This document shows, piece by piece, positions 1 to 10,939 of a stretch of DNA of 64,000 nucleotides. The DNA is from Arachis hypogaea (lineage: Eukaryota; Streptophyta; Magnoliopsida; Fabales; Fabaceae), in NCBI RefSeq assembly GCF_003086295.3, contig NC_092048.1, positions 94,096,626 through 94,160,625 on the forward strand, in the 5' to 3' direction. Position 1 is the first letter of the stretch. Each line of letters begins with the position of its first letter. Under the pieces are notes generated by a model. That model was given only the letters and a program-made list of their open reading frames with translations, had not been told where the DNA came from and did no database searches. Position numbers and translations under genes: made by a program.

Positions 1-939
1 GTTTCTAGTGTTTCCTTCATGCTACACTCTTCTATTGGTTCTCCACATGTAGCCATGGGAGTGCTTTGAGTATCGAAGTGCAGAGAGGCTAAATTACCTA
101 CTACCTCGGTCAAGGTAGCTATGAACTCTTGTGTAGTCCTTTGCATCTCTCTTTTCCCTTGAAGAAGAACACTTAGAGTGTCATTCATTGAAGATTGGAG
201 TGGATATGAAGGTTCATTATTTGGGAGGAAAGGTTCATGATAGGAGGGTGGTTCATCATAACAAGGATGTGGCGGTTCAACACTCTCCATCTTTTCTACT
301 TGTTGCACAACACACTTCAATCCCTTGTTCTCAAGTTGAGATTCTTTAACCATGAGAGCTTCGTGTGCTTTTTGGTTTCCCACTTGCTCCAATTGATGAA
401 GGTTTGCTTGAAATTAATCCAGTGTTTTCTTGAGACGATCCCTTGACTCTTGTTCCGCTTGGATTGCATAATTAGGATCATATGCCTCTTGGGTTGGTGG
501 ATATGGACAAGGTGTGTATGGAGGAGGTGGTTCTTGGAAGTAGTTGGGTTGAAACTGGGGTGATTCTATATATGGTTCATATGGCTCATAAGGTGGTTAG
601 TATGGTGGATAAGGGTTAGGATCATATGAGGGTGTTTGGTAGTAGGTGGCTTGTAAATGTGGTGGTTCAAAGCTATGTGGAGGAGGTGGCTCATAGGTAT
701 ATGGTGGGACTTGTTGGTAACTACAAGGGGGTTCACCATATCCATTGTCTTGGTATGCACCTTGGAATGACTCTTGCTCATAGTAAGTTGGAGGGGGTTG
801 TTGCCAAGAGGGTTAATCAAATCCTTGTGGCCCCTCCCATCTATGATTGTCCCGACCTTGATGCATGTTCTCATTGTAGCTTCCATTCCCTACAACATAA
901 TTATGACCAAACTCATAGCCAAAGTGATGAGAATTCATA
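1..939 (-). pseudogene. ORF-X protein of element G, N-terminal part, broken
   Basis: The first ATG on the minus strand (937-939) begins MNSHHFGYEFG, the same start as ORF-X in E and H. A Pro/Tyr/Gln-rich region follows, with PPYEPYEPYIE-type repeats, and then a more acidic, helical region reaching the window edge. In-frame stops interrupt it near 812 and 600, and another lies near 420. I recognise no domain. It is not Gag-like, and no protease or RT is visible. Conservation of the start and the composition across three elements suggests a real family protein. This copy is a decayed partial one. Confidence 0.7.
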
Positions 940-1063
940 GTAGCAAATAAAAAAAATAAAAACTAATAAAAATAAGCAACTAAGTCTTAAAAACTATCAA
1001 AAACTAACAAACAAGCAAAAAGCAAATATTTACAATAACCAATAATAAGGCACACATTTGCAA

Positions 1064-1082
1064 TTCCCCGGCAACGTCGCCA
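1064..1082 (-). promoter_or_regulatory. Primer-binding site of element G (tRNA-Asp type)
   Basis: On the minus strand this reads TGGCGACGTTGCCGGGGAA. It matches the 3' end of plant tRNA-Asp (GUC) except for about two bases, and lies 3 bases inside the LTR end. It would prime minus-strand DNA synthesis. Confidence 0.85.
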
Positions 1083-1085
1083 TTT

Positions 1086-2695
1086 TGATGAACGAATTCT
1101 TGACGGTTTAGAATTTCACAAATAAGTCCTCGTTGCAAGTATAGTTTCTAAATCAACAAAGAATCCTTTCATACAAAAGTTTGGTTGTCACTTAAGCAAA
1201 CCCAATAAAAATAATAACCGAAGTATTTAAACCTCGGGTCATCTCTCAAGGAATTGTAGGGAAGTATGGTTTATTATTGGTTATGGAAAAGTATCTTTTT
1301 TTTTTTGGTTTTTGAAATAAGGAACAAGAAAATAAAATGGCAACAATGAAATTAATAACTAAGAAAACTCTTGGCAAGGTATGAGAACTAGACGTCCTAT
1401 CCTAGTTATCCTTATCAATTGTGATGAGAATTGTTCGTTGCTCCCACTTAGTTAACCTCTAACTATGAAGAAAAGTCAAGTGGATGAATCAATTTGATTC
1501 CTCAAGTCCTAGTCAACTCCTAAGGAAAGACTAGCTTTAGAGGGATCCAAATCAACCAGCAACTTTCAGTTATCAATCAACAAAGGAGTTTGATAACTCA
1601 AGAGTCTCCAATTACTCAACCAAAGCTAAAAGGACATAAAAAGCTAACTTAAAACCCTCCCAAGCATTTTATCAAACACTTGGAAAGCATACATAAAAAC
1701 ATGGAAAAGTAATAGCTAATGTAAAACCTAAAACCAACAATTGCAAGCATCAATGATAACAATTAATAGAAGAAGCAATAAATATGAAATACCTCAAATT
1801 GCATTAAATTGAGAATTAAACCTAACATGGGAATTCATAAACTAAATTGGGAAGATAAATAAACCAACGAGAGAAATAGATAAACTAAAGGACTAGAACA
1901 AATAAGAGTAGAAGAAAACTAAATTAAAGCAAAGTGGAATCTAAAATTAAGAAAAGCTAAACCTAAAATCCTAAAACCTAGAGCGAGGAGAGAGCCTCTC
2001 TCTCTAGAAAACTACATTTAAAACCTAAAATTATGTGAATGAATGTTGTATGAATGAATGAATGTGATTCCCCCTCTCTGCAGCCTTTAATATGTGTTTT
2101 TCGGGCTCAAAACTGGGCTAAAAATAGCCCAGAAATCGCCCCCAGTGAATTCTGATACGTCCAGCACGTGGCTCTGTCACGCGTATACGTCGCCCATGCG
2201 TACGCGTTGATTGAACTTTCGCAAGGTCACGCGTACGCATGATCCACGAGTGCGCGTCGCCTAACAGCATGGCAACTATGGCAATTTATATATCATTTCA
2301 AAGCCCCAGATGTGAGCTTTCCAATGCAACTGGAACCTCCTCATTTGGACCTTTGTAGCTCAAGTTATGGTCAATTTAGTACGAAGAGGTCAGGCTTGAC
2401 AGCTTAGTAATTCCTTCAATTTCTTGTATTCCTTCCACTTTTGCATGCTTCCTTTCTATCCTCTAGGCCATTCCTGCCTTGTAAACCCTGAAAACACTTA
2501 ACACACATATTCCGGCATCGAATGGTAATAAGAGAGTAAAATTAGTAATTTAAGGGCAAAGAAGCATGTTTTCAATCATAGCACAGAATTAGGAAGGAAA
2601 ATATAAAACATGCGAATTATATGAATAAGTGTGAGTTTAGTGGATAAAGTCCACTCAATTTAGTACAAAATGTACCACGAAATAGTGGTGCATCA
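1086..2695 (-). repeat. 5' LTR of element G
   Basis: The sequence runs from TGATGAAC to GTGCATCA, 1610 bp, with TG/CA ends. Read on the minus strand, U3 is at the right. A cluster of ACGCGT/ACGCGTACGC-type palindromes lies at about 2155-2265, and the purine/pyrimidine hairpin common to this LTR group is at about 1983-2010. The sequence is related to the E, H, I, F and K LTRs but is a distinct subfamily. Its partner LTR is outside the window. Confidence 0.85.
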
Positions 2696-3301
2696 TTTAC
2701 CTTTATTGCCTTTTATGTGTTTGATGAAATGCCTCTTTTAGGTATGAGTTAGATTTTGTTCCTCTTGGCTTTGGTTGAGTAATTGGTGACTCTTGAGTTA
2801 TCAAACTCCTTTGTTGATTGATAATTAGAAGTTGTTAATTGACTTGAATGCTACTAAAGCTAGTCTTTCATTATTATTAGGCTAGGACTTGTGGAATCAA
2901 GGTAATTCATCCACTTGACTTTCCTTCATAGTTAGAGGTTAACTAAGTGGGAGTAATGTACAATTCTCATCACAATTGATAAGGATAACTAGGATAGGAC
3001 TTCTAATTCTCATACCTTGACAAGAGCTTTTCTAGTTGTTAGTTTATTTCCTTTGCCATTTACATTTCTTGTCTCTTAATTCAAAAACCCCAAAACATAC
3101 TTCATAACCAATAACAAGAACACTTTATTGCAATTCCTAGGGAGAACGACCCGAGGTTTGAATACTTCGGTTATTTTTATAGGGGTTTGTTACTTGTGAC
3201 AACCAAATCTTTGTATGAAAGGATTATTGTTGGTTTAGAAACTAAACTTGCAACGAGATTTCATTTGTGAAATTCTAAACCACATAAAAATCCATTCATC
3301 A
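2696..3301 (+). repeat. 5' LTR of element E, 3' portion only
   Basis: This 606-bp stretch aligns with the last 606 bp of the 3' LTR (39287-39892) at roughly 95% identity by eye and ends in the same CCATTCATCA. The first ~850 bp are missing because element G interrupts the LTR at 2696. The missing part should lie left of this window, beyond G. Confidence 0.85.
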
Positions 3302-3340
3302 AAATGCCGCTAGCTTGTGTTTCTATTTTCTCTTGCTACT

Positions 3341-5213
3341 ATGAATTCTCACTTTGGCTATGAGTTTGGTTCCAACTATGTTGTAGGAAATGAGGGCTAC
3401 AATGAGGATTTGTATCAAGGATGGGACAATCAAAGGTGGAAGGAGGCATATGTATATGATCAATCCTCATGGCAACAACCCCCACCAATGCAGTATGAAC
3501 AAGAGCCATTCTATGATGCATATCAATCTAATGGCTATGGTGAATCTCCTTGTGACTTTCAATAACCACCACCATATGCTTATTAGCCATACCCTCAACA
3601 TAACCCTCAACCATACTCACAAGCCCCTTTTCACCAACCACCTTCGTATGACCCTAATTCATATCTGCCATACCAACCACCTTTTGAGCCATATGAACCA
3701 CATATTGAACCACCACCATCTCAACCACAATACTTCCAAGAACCACCTCCTCCATACTATTACCAAGATGAACCACCTCCAATGTATGAAAGTTTTCAAC
3801 CACAAGATAAATTCTATTCCCACCACAACTTTCCATGGGGGAATATTCATGTCCATCGATCCAAGAGCCATATAATCCTAATCATGTTATCCAAGTGGAA
3901 CAAGAGCCAAGGGATCGTCTCAAGGAAGCAATGGATCAACTTCAAGCAACCACGGAGTGTGTTGTGCAATAAGTGAAAAAATTGGAGAGTGTTGAACCAT
4001 CACAACCTTACCAAAAAGAACCACCTTCCTATTATGAACCCTTCCTCTAAAATGATGAATCCTCCTATCTACCCCAAGCCCCAATGGATGTTTATCTCAC
4101 TTTGCTATGTCAAGGGCAAGAAAAAATGCAAAGGGAGGTGTTACAATTCACGGCCGCCTTAGATGAGGTAGCAAACCGATTAGCCTCCCAATGCTTGAAC
4201 CCTCAAGAGCCCAGCATGAAAGAGAGATTGAAAACTCCGATAGAGAATACAGAATGTTGCTTTGTATTAGAACAAATGGAGAAACCTATGATTGATGAAT
4301 ACAAGGAAGAAGTGGTTAAAGACTTAGGAGATGTGGAACCTCCATGGGAACCTAGATTTAAGGAAGATACCTCCAAGAAGATTGAACTTGATGCTAAGGA
4401 AGAAAGTGCACATCTTCCAAAGCATATTCCATATGAAGAATTTGATGGGAGAGAGCAAGAATTGAGTTCCCTTGGATTTGAAGATCAAGCATCAAATTCT
4501 AGTGGTGCTGAATCCTTTGAACTTGAAGAACCTTCTTCCGATGAAATAGAAAGTAATGTTGAGGTAACATTCTCTCACCCTCCCATTTATGATTTGAGTA
4601 AGGGAGAAGAGTTAGATAAAATTGTTGAACAAAGGATTGAGATTAAGAAAATTGTGAAGAGGTGGAAGTCCTTAGAAAAGGGGGGACGGGATACGCTTTG
4701 TCAAGACCCTTAGAAGCTTCTTTGCCTATGTTGCCATCTACTCCTTCATTTGAGTGGGTAAAATTCATTTATATTAGCTTCATTATCCCACTTGAATATG
4801 GCTTGCTTGAAACTGATGGTCAACTTAGGACACTTTGCGGGATAAAGCGTAAGAGAAAGACGTTTCGTGGTTGTTGTTGCAAATCAAGGCTCATTATGGT
4901 TGATACATCAAACATGAAATATAAAGGTTGGAATAGTGCTCAATTAGGTGGGTCTAGAAGGATGTTTGGTCACTTCATGGAGAATTCATCTTACTTGCCA
5001 CCTGGATGGACCAACAATGATAATCAACTTCGAGACGGGTGTGAAAATAAAGTGTGGGATCCCGGATTACAAGAAGAAGATCGCCTTTGGGAGCCCCAAG
5101 CTTGTGAAGAACTCCATCAAAACTTGGTGCAACTCATGAGAAATCTTGGGGCACAATGGAGAACCAAGCATTGGTGGGAATTCCAAGAAGAATTTAAGCA
5201 CAAGCCACCTTGA
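3341..5213 (+). pseudogene. ORF-X protein of element E, full length but broken
   Basis: I do not recognise this protein. The start is the ATG at 3341 (MNSHFGYEFGSN), shared with G and H. In order it has an N-terminal Pro/Tyr/Gln-rich region (3341-3830), a helical region (3880-4260, with QGQEKMQREVLQ), an acidic Glu/Asp-rich middle (4260-4660), and a Trp/Cys-containing C-terminus (4740-5213). The C-terminus has the blocks GGSRRMFG, DGC-NKVWDP and KHWWEFQEEFKHKPP before the stop. It corresponds to roughly 620 codons. Stops at 3563 and 3584, a frameshift near 3840-3880, a stop near 3973 and a frameshift near 4680 make it non-functional. The C-terminal blocks match element H closely although the DNA has diverged, which suggests past selection on the protein. 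It does not resemble Gag or Pol. A structural or accessory role is a guess. Confidence 0.7.
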
Positions 5214-5261
5214 GAGGAGCTCCCTATAAGTCCAACTTAAGGACAATAAACAAAAGTGCTA

Positions 5262-5279
5262 GGTGGGAGACACCCCACC
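5262..5279 (+). promoter_or_regulatory. Post-ORF hairpin of element E
   Basis: A perfect 6-bp stem, GGTGGG/CCCACC, with loop AGACAC lies about 50 bp after the ORF-X stop codon. The same position after the main ORF carries a hairpin in A, B, C, D and H with different but paired stem bases. Confidence 0.6.
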
Positions 5280-5469
5280 ATAGTAAAATCTTTCCTTTTT
5301 CTCTTTTGTAAATATTGGTAATTAGCTTAATTTTATGTTTTTATTGGGTTGTTGAGTTTAGTTGGTAGTTTAATGTGTTGAATAAGGTTTTATGGCATTT
5401 TACTAGCTTTTTGGAGGTTTGGAATGCTTGGTTTGGTGCAAAAAAATAGAAAAATTTTGAAAAATAGAG

Positions 5470-5735
5470 CACCAGCCACGCGTACGCGTGCCTCACGCGT
5501 ACGCGTCACCCAAGTTTTTTCGCCAATCCACACGCATGCGTCACCTACGTGTACGCGTGGATCCTAATTTTCTACCTCCAAGCCATTCTCCCGAGATTTG
5601 TGCCTGCATCGGGCGAACATTGTGCCTTTCGCGCAAGCCAACTCATGCGTACGCGTACACGACGCGTACGCGTCGCTCTCAAAATAAGCCATCGACGCGA
5701 ACACGTGACAAATGTATACGCGTGCATGCCCTTAT
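5470..5735 (+). repeat. Palindrome array (ACGCGTACGCGT type) inside element E
   Basis: Several copies of CACGCGTACGCGTG-like palindromes are spaced about 20-50 bp apart and separated by unrelated sequence. A pyrimidine-rich tract follows (5735-5815). The homologous block in H is at 43790-44095. Short apparent reading frames here are by-products of the repeat. Confidence 0.75.
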
Positions 5736-5819
5736 TTCATCCCTCTTCTTTTCTCATCCTCTTTCCATTTCTTTTCTTCTCCTTTCTTCTTCTCTTCTCC
5801 TATACATCATCCAACACCA

Positions 5820-6640
5820 CCATACACCATAAACCATTAGTTAGTTTGGTTAGTTAGCTATTTTGATGGTTTAAATTTTGTTTAATTTTCCATTTTTCAT
5901 AATAAGTGTTAGATTATTGATTTCGTTCAATATATATTGCTGTTTAGTACTAATTGAATGCTATTTTAGCATAATCATTTTTGTCATTTGTTGTTGGATT
6001 CTATTATTGAGGTTATATTTTGCTACTTGGTTTTGAATCTTTTATGCTTTCCATTTGTGAATACCAAGTGAATGACATTGCCTTTAGAGCTTGTTAAATC
6101 TTTTGAATTACATGATTTGGCCACCATGTGATTTGAATCCTCTTCTTGAGTAGGCAATGTCTTGATGGATGTTTTGCATTTATCTTAATGCATTGTGTTT
6201 TATGATCATATGCATCCATATGTTTTTGGCTTGAATTCTTTCATGCCTCTTTATTGCTTGTTTGTTTATCTTAACCTATGAGTTTAAAGCATCCCAAGCA
6301 CACTAAAATACGTGAAGTGCATACTCCTTTTTTGTACACTTGTGATATCGCTTTTTATGCTAGTGTGTGTTCTAAACCCCGCGCAATATAGATCCACACA
6401 CTTATATTCATTAATGTCACACATTGGGTCACTCACTCCATTCTAGTGATTTACCTCATTCCAACGATGTATGCTTCCTTGCTTTTGCACTTACTTTTCT
6501 TAATATCCTGTCTTCTATTTTCAGGATGAGTCATTTTAAGCTAAAAACGGAAGCAGAAAAAAAGAACACTCAGCACTGGTTGATCCAGTAGCTGGAGGTG
6601 GCAATCCGGAGAGTCGCCGTACCCCCTTGCTCATCTTTAA
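5820..6640 (+). other. Non-coding spacer of element E between palindromes and internal hairpin
   Basis: AT-rich sequence without a usable reading frame. TTTTCAGGATGAG at about 6520 looks like a 3' splice acceptor followed by a short frame, but no donor could be paired with it. Its H counterpart is 43130-43780, reversed. Confidence 0.5.
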
Positions 6641-6641
6641 A

Positions 6642-6679
6642 TGCACCTAGGACGGTGCAAACTTTTAAGTGTGGGGAGA
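6642..6679 (+). promoter_or_regulatory. Internal hairpin plus polypurine-like motif of element E
   Basis: The stem is TGCACC/GGTGCA with loop TAGGAC (6642-6659). TTTTAAGTGTGGGGAGAT (6663-6680) follows at once. The arrangement matches the hairpin plus tract immediately before the 3' LTR (38405-38442). It could be a second, internal plus-strand priming site. That function is inferred. Confidence 0.55.
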
Positions 6680-7817
6680 TCGTCCGACCAATCTTTGCTT
6701 TTGGGTGACAAATTTCTAATTCCAGTACTTTTGTATCTCATTTTAGGTTTTTAGGATTTTTACTCGTGTTTTCTTATTTTTGTATATTTATACATAATAA
6801 GCTTAGTCAAAATAATGAAATTTTTCGAGAAAATTATCTATAGGGCACCTCAATTGATTTGAGTGAAAATTTTTCATAGAACTTGCTTGAATTATATATA
6901 TTGTAGAACATGTTTTGAGCTAATAACACAACCTTGTGAGATTTGAGCCTTAATTGTGTGGTTACATCTTATAACCACTTATTTTCCTTCTTGTGTGCAT
7001 TATTCTCTTTCTATGATTGTAATATTTGATTTGTTTGATTCTCTATGTCCATTATTTTATGTAGACATATATTTATATGATTGAGGCCATCATTTCATTT
7101 AGCTCACTCACCCAAATAGCCTTACCTTTTATCTTCCATTGTTAGCTAACTTTGAGCCTACGATTAACTCACTTTGTTTTTAATTTTAGCACATTACAAG
7201 CCTAAAAGCAAAAAATAATAAATGTCCTCAATTTGGATCTTTGATTAGCTTAGGCTAGTGTGTGTGTATCATTCAAGTGTGGAAAACTTGTGACATTGGT
7301 TGGGAAAAGGTGTGTTTTGTATTTCTATTGAAAATATTGGGAATGGGTACATGCTCATGTGTTGATTAAATGTAAAATCATATGCATTGATGCTCTTGTA
7401 TATACTTTATTGCAAAAAGAAAAAAATGAGAAAATAAAAACAAAGAAAAAAAATATATGTATATATCAAAAGAAAAAAAGGAAAAAAATAGAAAGAAAAG
7501 AAAAAGAAAAGAAAAGTAATAAAAAGCGGACAAAATGCCCCAAGTGAAGCTCAATAATAATCAATGCATATGAGTTGTGATCAAGAAAAGAATGCATGAG
7601 TGTGTGAAAAAGTGAAAAATGGGTAGTTAGGTTAGCTTTGAAATTGTATAGGATGTCATAGGTTAGGTGCGAAGTTTAAGTTGATCAAAGATTCAAATTT
7701 CAAGTTCACTTGACCAAATATGCATCCTACCTTGACGTAGGCCCATTACAACCTATGAAAATACCTCATGATAATTGTATGCATGCACGAAATATTTGTT
7801 GATTGTTAGAAGAAGAA
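6680..7817 (+). other. Non-coding 3' region of element E
   Basis: No convincing reading frame is present. The stretch is AT-rich, with a purine-rich A/G tract at 7400-7530. It is homologous to 48924-49985 of element I and, reversed, to 41590-43085 of element H. It is cut at 7817 by solo LTR F and resumes at 38084. Confidence 0.75.
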
Positions 7818-8227
7818 TGACGTGTGATGAGCGGATAATTTATACGCTTTTTAGCATTATTTTTAGTATATTTTTAGTATATTTTAATTAGTTTTTATTA
7901 TATTTTTATTAGTTTTTAAATAAAAATCACTCTTCTGGACGTTACTATGAGTTTGTGTATTTTTCTGTGATTTCAGGTATTTTCTGGCTGAAATTGAGGG
8001 ACCTGAGCAAAAATCTTATTCAGAGGCTGAAAAAGGACTACAGATGCTGTTGGATTCTGACCTCTCTGCACTCGAAGTGGATTTTCTGGAGCTACAGAAG
8101 CCCCATTTGTGCGCTCTCAATTGCGTTGGAAAGTAGACATCCTGGGCTTTTCAGCAATATATAGTAGTCCATACTTTGATCGAGATTTGATGGCCCAAAC
8201 ATGCGTTCCAAGTCAGCTCAAGAATTC

Positions 8228-8305
8228 TGGCGTTTAACGCCGGAACTGGCACAAAAGCTGGAGTTAAACGCCCAAACTGGCACAAAAGCTGGCGTTTAAC
8301 TCCAA
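8228..8305 (+). repeat. U3 palindrome cluster of element A
   Basis: Three units of the CTGGCGTTTAACGCC type alternate with GGCACAAAAGCTGG. The 3' LTR (16789-16830) has one unit fewer, so copy number changes within one element. The cluster lies about 120-190 bp upstream of the TATA box. Confidence 0.75.
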
Positions 8306-8421
8306 GAAAAGTCTCTACACATGGAAATTTCAATGCTCAGCCCAAGCACACTCCAAGTGGGCCTGGAAGAAGATTTCTGCATTAATTACTTATTTCTGTA
8401 AACCCTAGGCTACTAGTTCTC

Positions 8422-8429
8422 TATAAATA
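8422..8429 (+). promoter_or_regulatory. TATA box of element A 5' LTR
   Basis: TATAAATA within CTCTATAAATAGGACC. The same sequence is at 16952-16959 in the 3' LTR and, reversed, near 19607 in the solo LTR. It is the likely RNA polymerase II promoter of the element. Confidence 0.75.
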
Positions 8430-9468
8430 GGACCTTATACTATTGTATTTTCATCTTTGGACGTTTAGTCCCTAGACCTTGGAGGCTGGCCATTCGGCCA
8501 TGCTTACACCATTATCACTTTTGTATTTTCAACGGTGGAGTTTCTACACACCATAGATTAAGGTGTAGAGCTCTGCTGTTCTTCATGAATTAATACAAGT
8601 ACTATTGTTTTTCTATTCAACTCAAGTCTATTTCTTCTCCAAGATATTCATTCGCACCCAAGAACATGATGAATGTGATGATTATGTGACGCTCATCACC
8701 ATTCTCACATATGAACGCGTGACTGACAACCACTTTCGTTCTACATGCAAACAAGCTTGAATGTGTATCTCTTGGGTTTCTAATCTAAGATTAGAACCTT
8801 CGTGGTATGGGCTAGAATTATTGGCGGCCATTCCTGAGATCCGGAACGTCTAAACCTTGTCTGTGGTATTCTGAGTAGGATCTGGGAAGGGATGACTGTG
8901 ACGAGCTTCAAACTCGCGATTGTTGGGCGTGTGACAGACGCAAAAGGATCAATGGATCCTATTCCAACATGATCGAGAACCGACAGATGATTAGCCGTGC
9001 GGTGACATCGTGCGTAGAATATTTTCACTGAGAGGACGGGAAGTAGCCATTGACAACGGTGATGTCCAACATAAAGCTTGCCATAGAAAGGACTATGAAT
9101 GATTGGAAGAAGGCAATAGGAAAGCAGAGGTTCAGGAGGAACAAAGCATCTTCATATGCTTATCTGAAATTCCAACCAAAGAATTACATAAGTATCTCTA
9201 TCTTTATTTTATGTTTTATTTATCTTTTAATTATCAATTCTCCATCACCATCTGTATTCGCCTAACTGAGATTTACAAGGTGACCATAGCTTACTTCAAG
9301 CCGACAGTCTCCGTGGGATCAACCCTTACTCACGTAAGGTATTACTTGGACGACCCAGTGCACTTGCTGGTTAGTTGTGTGGAATTGTGACAAAGTGTGA
9401 TTCATGTTTAAGAGCTCCAAGTCCTTTGGCGCCATTGTTGATGATCACAATTTCGTGCCCCAAGTTTT

Positions 9469-9487
9469 TGGCGCCATTGCCGGGGAT
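9469..9487 (+). promoter_or_regulatory. Primer-binding site of element A (tRNA-Asp)
   Basis: TGGCGCCATTGCCGGGGAT is complementary to the 3' end of plant tRNA-Asp with one mismatch (A at position 8). It lies 6 bp inside the LTR end. Confidence 0.92.
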
Positions 9488-9489
9488 TG

Positions 9490-10935
9490 TTCAAGTTTGG
9501 ACAACTGACGGTTCATCTTGTTGCTTAGATTAGGTACTTTTCTTTTTATTTTTCAGAATTTTTAAGAATGAATTCTAGAGTTTCAAGATGATGTTCTTAT
9601 CATCACAAAAGCTGATTGATTCTCATCAATTTAGCTGCTGAATGTAATGTCCTGCTGAAGCTTAGCCAGCCATGTCTAATCTTTTTAAACTGAAGCTTTA
9701 GACTAACATTGCATGATTCCTGGAATTCTTATTAAAAAGTTTTGAATCTCTTTATTCTCTTTTCCATATAATTTTCGAAAAATCACAAAAAAATTTATAA
9801 AATCATAAAATCAAAAATATTTTTATGTCTCTTGTTTGAGTCTAGTGTCTAATTTTTAAGTTTGGTGTCTTGCATGCATTGTTTATTTGATCTTAGTTGC
9901 ATTTTTATTGTTTCTCATCATTAAAAATTCAAAAATATTTTCAAAATTGTGTCTTTTCAAGTCAATAATACAGAGAATTGAAGATTCAGAATATTCAACA
10001 GAGGAATTAAACAGAAAAAGTTGGGCGTTCAAAACGCCCAGTGAAGAAGGAAAACTGGCGTTTAAACGCCAGCCAGGGTACCTGGCTGGGCGTTTAACGC
10101 CCAAAAAGGTAGGATTTTGGGCGTTAAATGCCAGAATGGATGCCATTCTGGGCATTTAACGCCAGAAGGACACTAGTGGGAAGATTTTGTTTTTAATTCA
10201 AATCTTTTTAAAATCTTCATAATTTTTCAAAACCAAATATTTTTCAAATCATATCTTTTCAATCATATCTCTTCAAAATCAATTTCTTTTCAATTTTTTT
10301 ATTTATTACTATTTTCGAAAATCCTTACTACAATTAATAATTTAATTCAAGATTTTCTAGTTGTTACTTGCCTATTAAGAAAGGATCAAAAGCTTTAATT
10401 CTAGAATCATATCTTCTAATTTCTTGTTAGTCAAGTAATCAAATTTAATTTTAAAACTTTCTCTTTTTAATTTGATTTTCAATCATATCTTCTCAATCAA
10501 ATCTTTTCAATCACATCTTTTTCAAAATTAATTTTCAATCATATCTTTTTAATTTCTAATTTCAAAATCTTTTTCAAAATCACTTAATTTCTTTCCCAAT
10601 TTTAGTTTTCGAAAATCATCAATTAAATTTTCAAAATTTCTTTTAATTATTTCAAAATCTTTTACTTTAATTTCGAAAATTCTTCCCCTCTTCTCACATC
10701 CTGCTATTTAAGGACTAACACTCCTCCACTATCAACAATTCGAACTCTATCCTTCTTGATAAGTTCAAATTCTCTTCTATCTACCTTCTCCTTCTATTCT
10801 TATTTTCCTCTGACACCTCAAGGAATCTCTATACTGTAACATAGAGGATTTCATACTTTCTTATTCTCTTCTCTTTCATAAGAGCAGGAACAAAGATAAA
10901 GGCATACATGTTCAAGCTGATCCTGAACCTGAAAG
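9490..10935 (+). other. Leader of element A between primer site and gag
   Basis: A long untranslated leader, A/T-rich, with many TTTTCAA/ATCATATCTT repeats at 10190-10680. Palindromic GGCGTTTAACGCC units occur at 10020-10170. A pyrimidine-rich stretch precedes gag. No coding sequence is supported. Confidence 0.7.
10020..10170 (+). repeat. Palindrome cluster in the leader of element A
   Basis: About five units of GGCGTTTAACGCC or GGCGTTAAATGCC, each with CTGG/CCAG or TGGG/CCCA flanks, spaced 25-35 bp. The same motif is in U3, in the 3' untranslated region and, in J, inside the coding region. Confidence 0.75.
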
Positions 10936-10939
10936 GACC

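Larger units (their letters stand above)
1..2695 (-). mobile_element. Element G: LTR retrotransposon of the ORF-X group, 5' part only
   Basis: This is a minus-strand element that runs off the left edge. Read on the minus strand it has a 5' LTR (2695-1086), a tRNA-Asp-type primer-binding site (1082-1064), a short leader, and an ORF-X reading frame from 939 downward. It is related to elements E and H by LTR ends, leader and ORF. Its LTR ends exactly where element E's LTR sequence begins in mid-LTR (TTTACC at 2696), so I infer that G inserted into the 5' LTR of E. The left target duplication lies outside the window and cannot be checked. Confidence 0.85.
7825..9462 (+). repeat. 5' LTR of element A
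   Basis: 1638 bp, TGATGAGCGG to GTGCCCCA (GTGCACCA in the 3' copy). It contains U3 palindromes at 8228-8300, a TATA box at 8422, and a strongly conserved R/U5 half shared with the solo LTR at 18546-20214 and with D. Confidence 0.9.

Noticed and set aside
5488..5857. Arg/Thr-rich reading frames over 100 codons
   Set aside because: They arise from the ACGCGTACGCGT palindrome array. The H array gives different frames, with no conservation.
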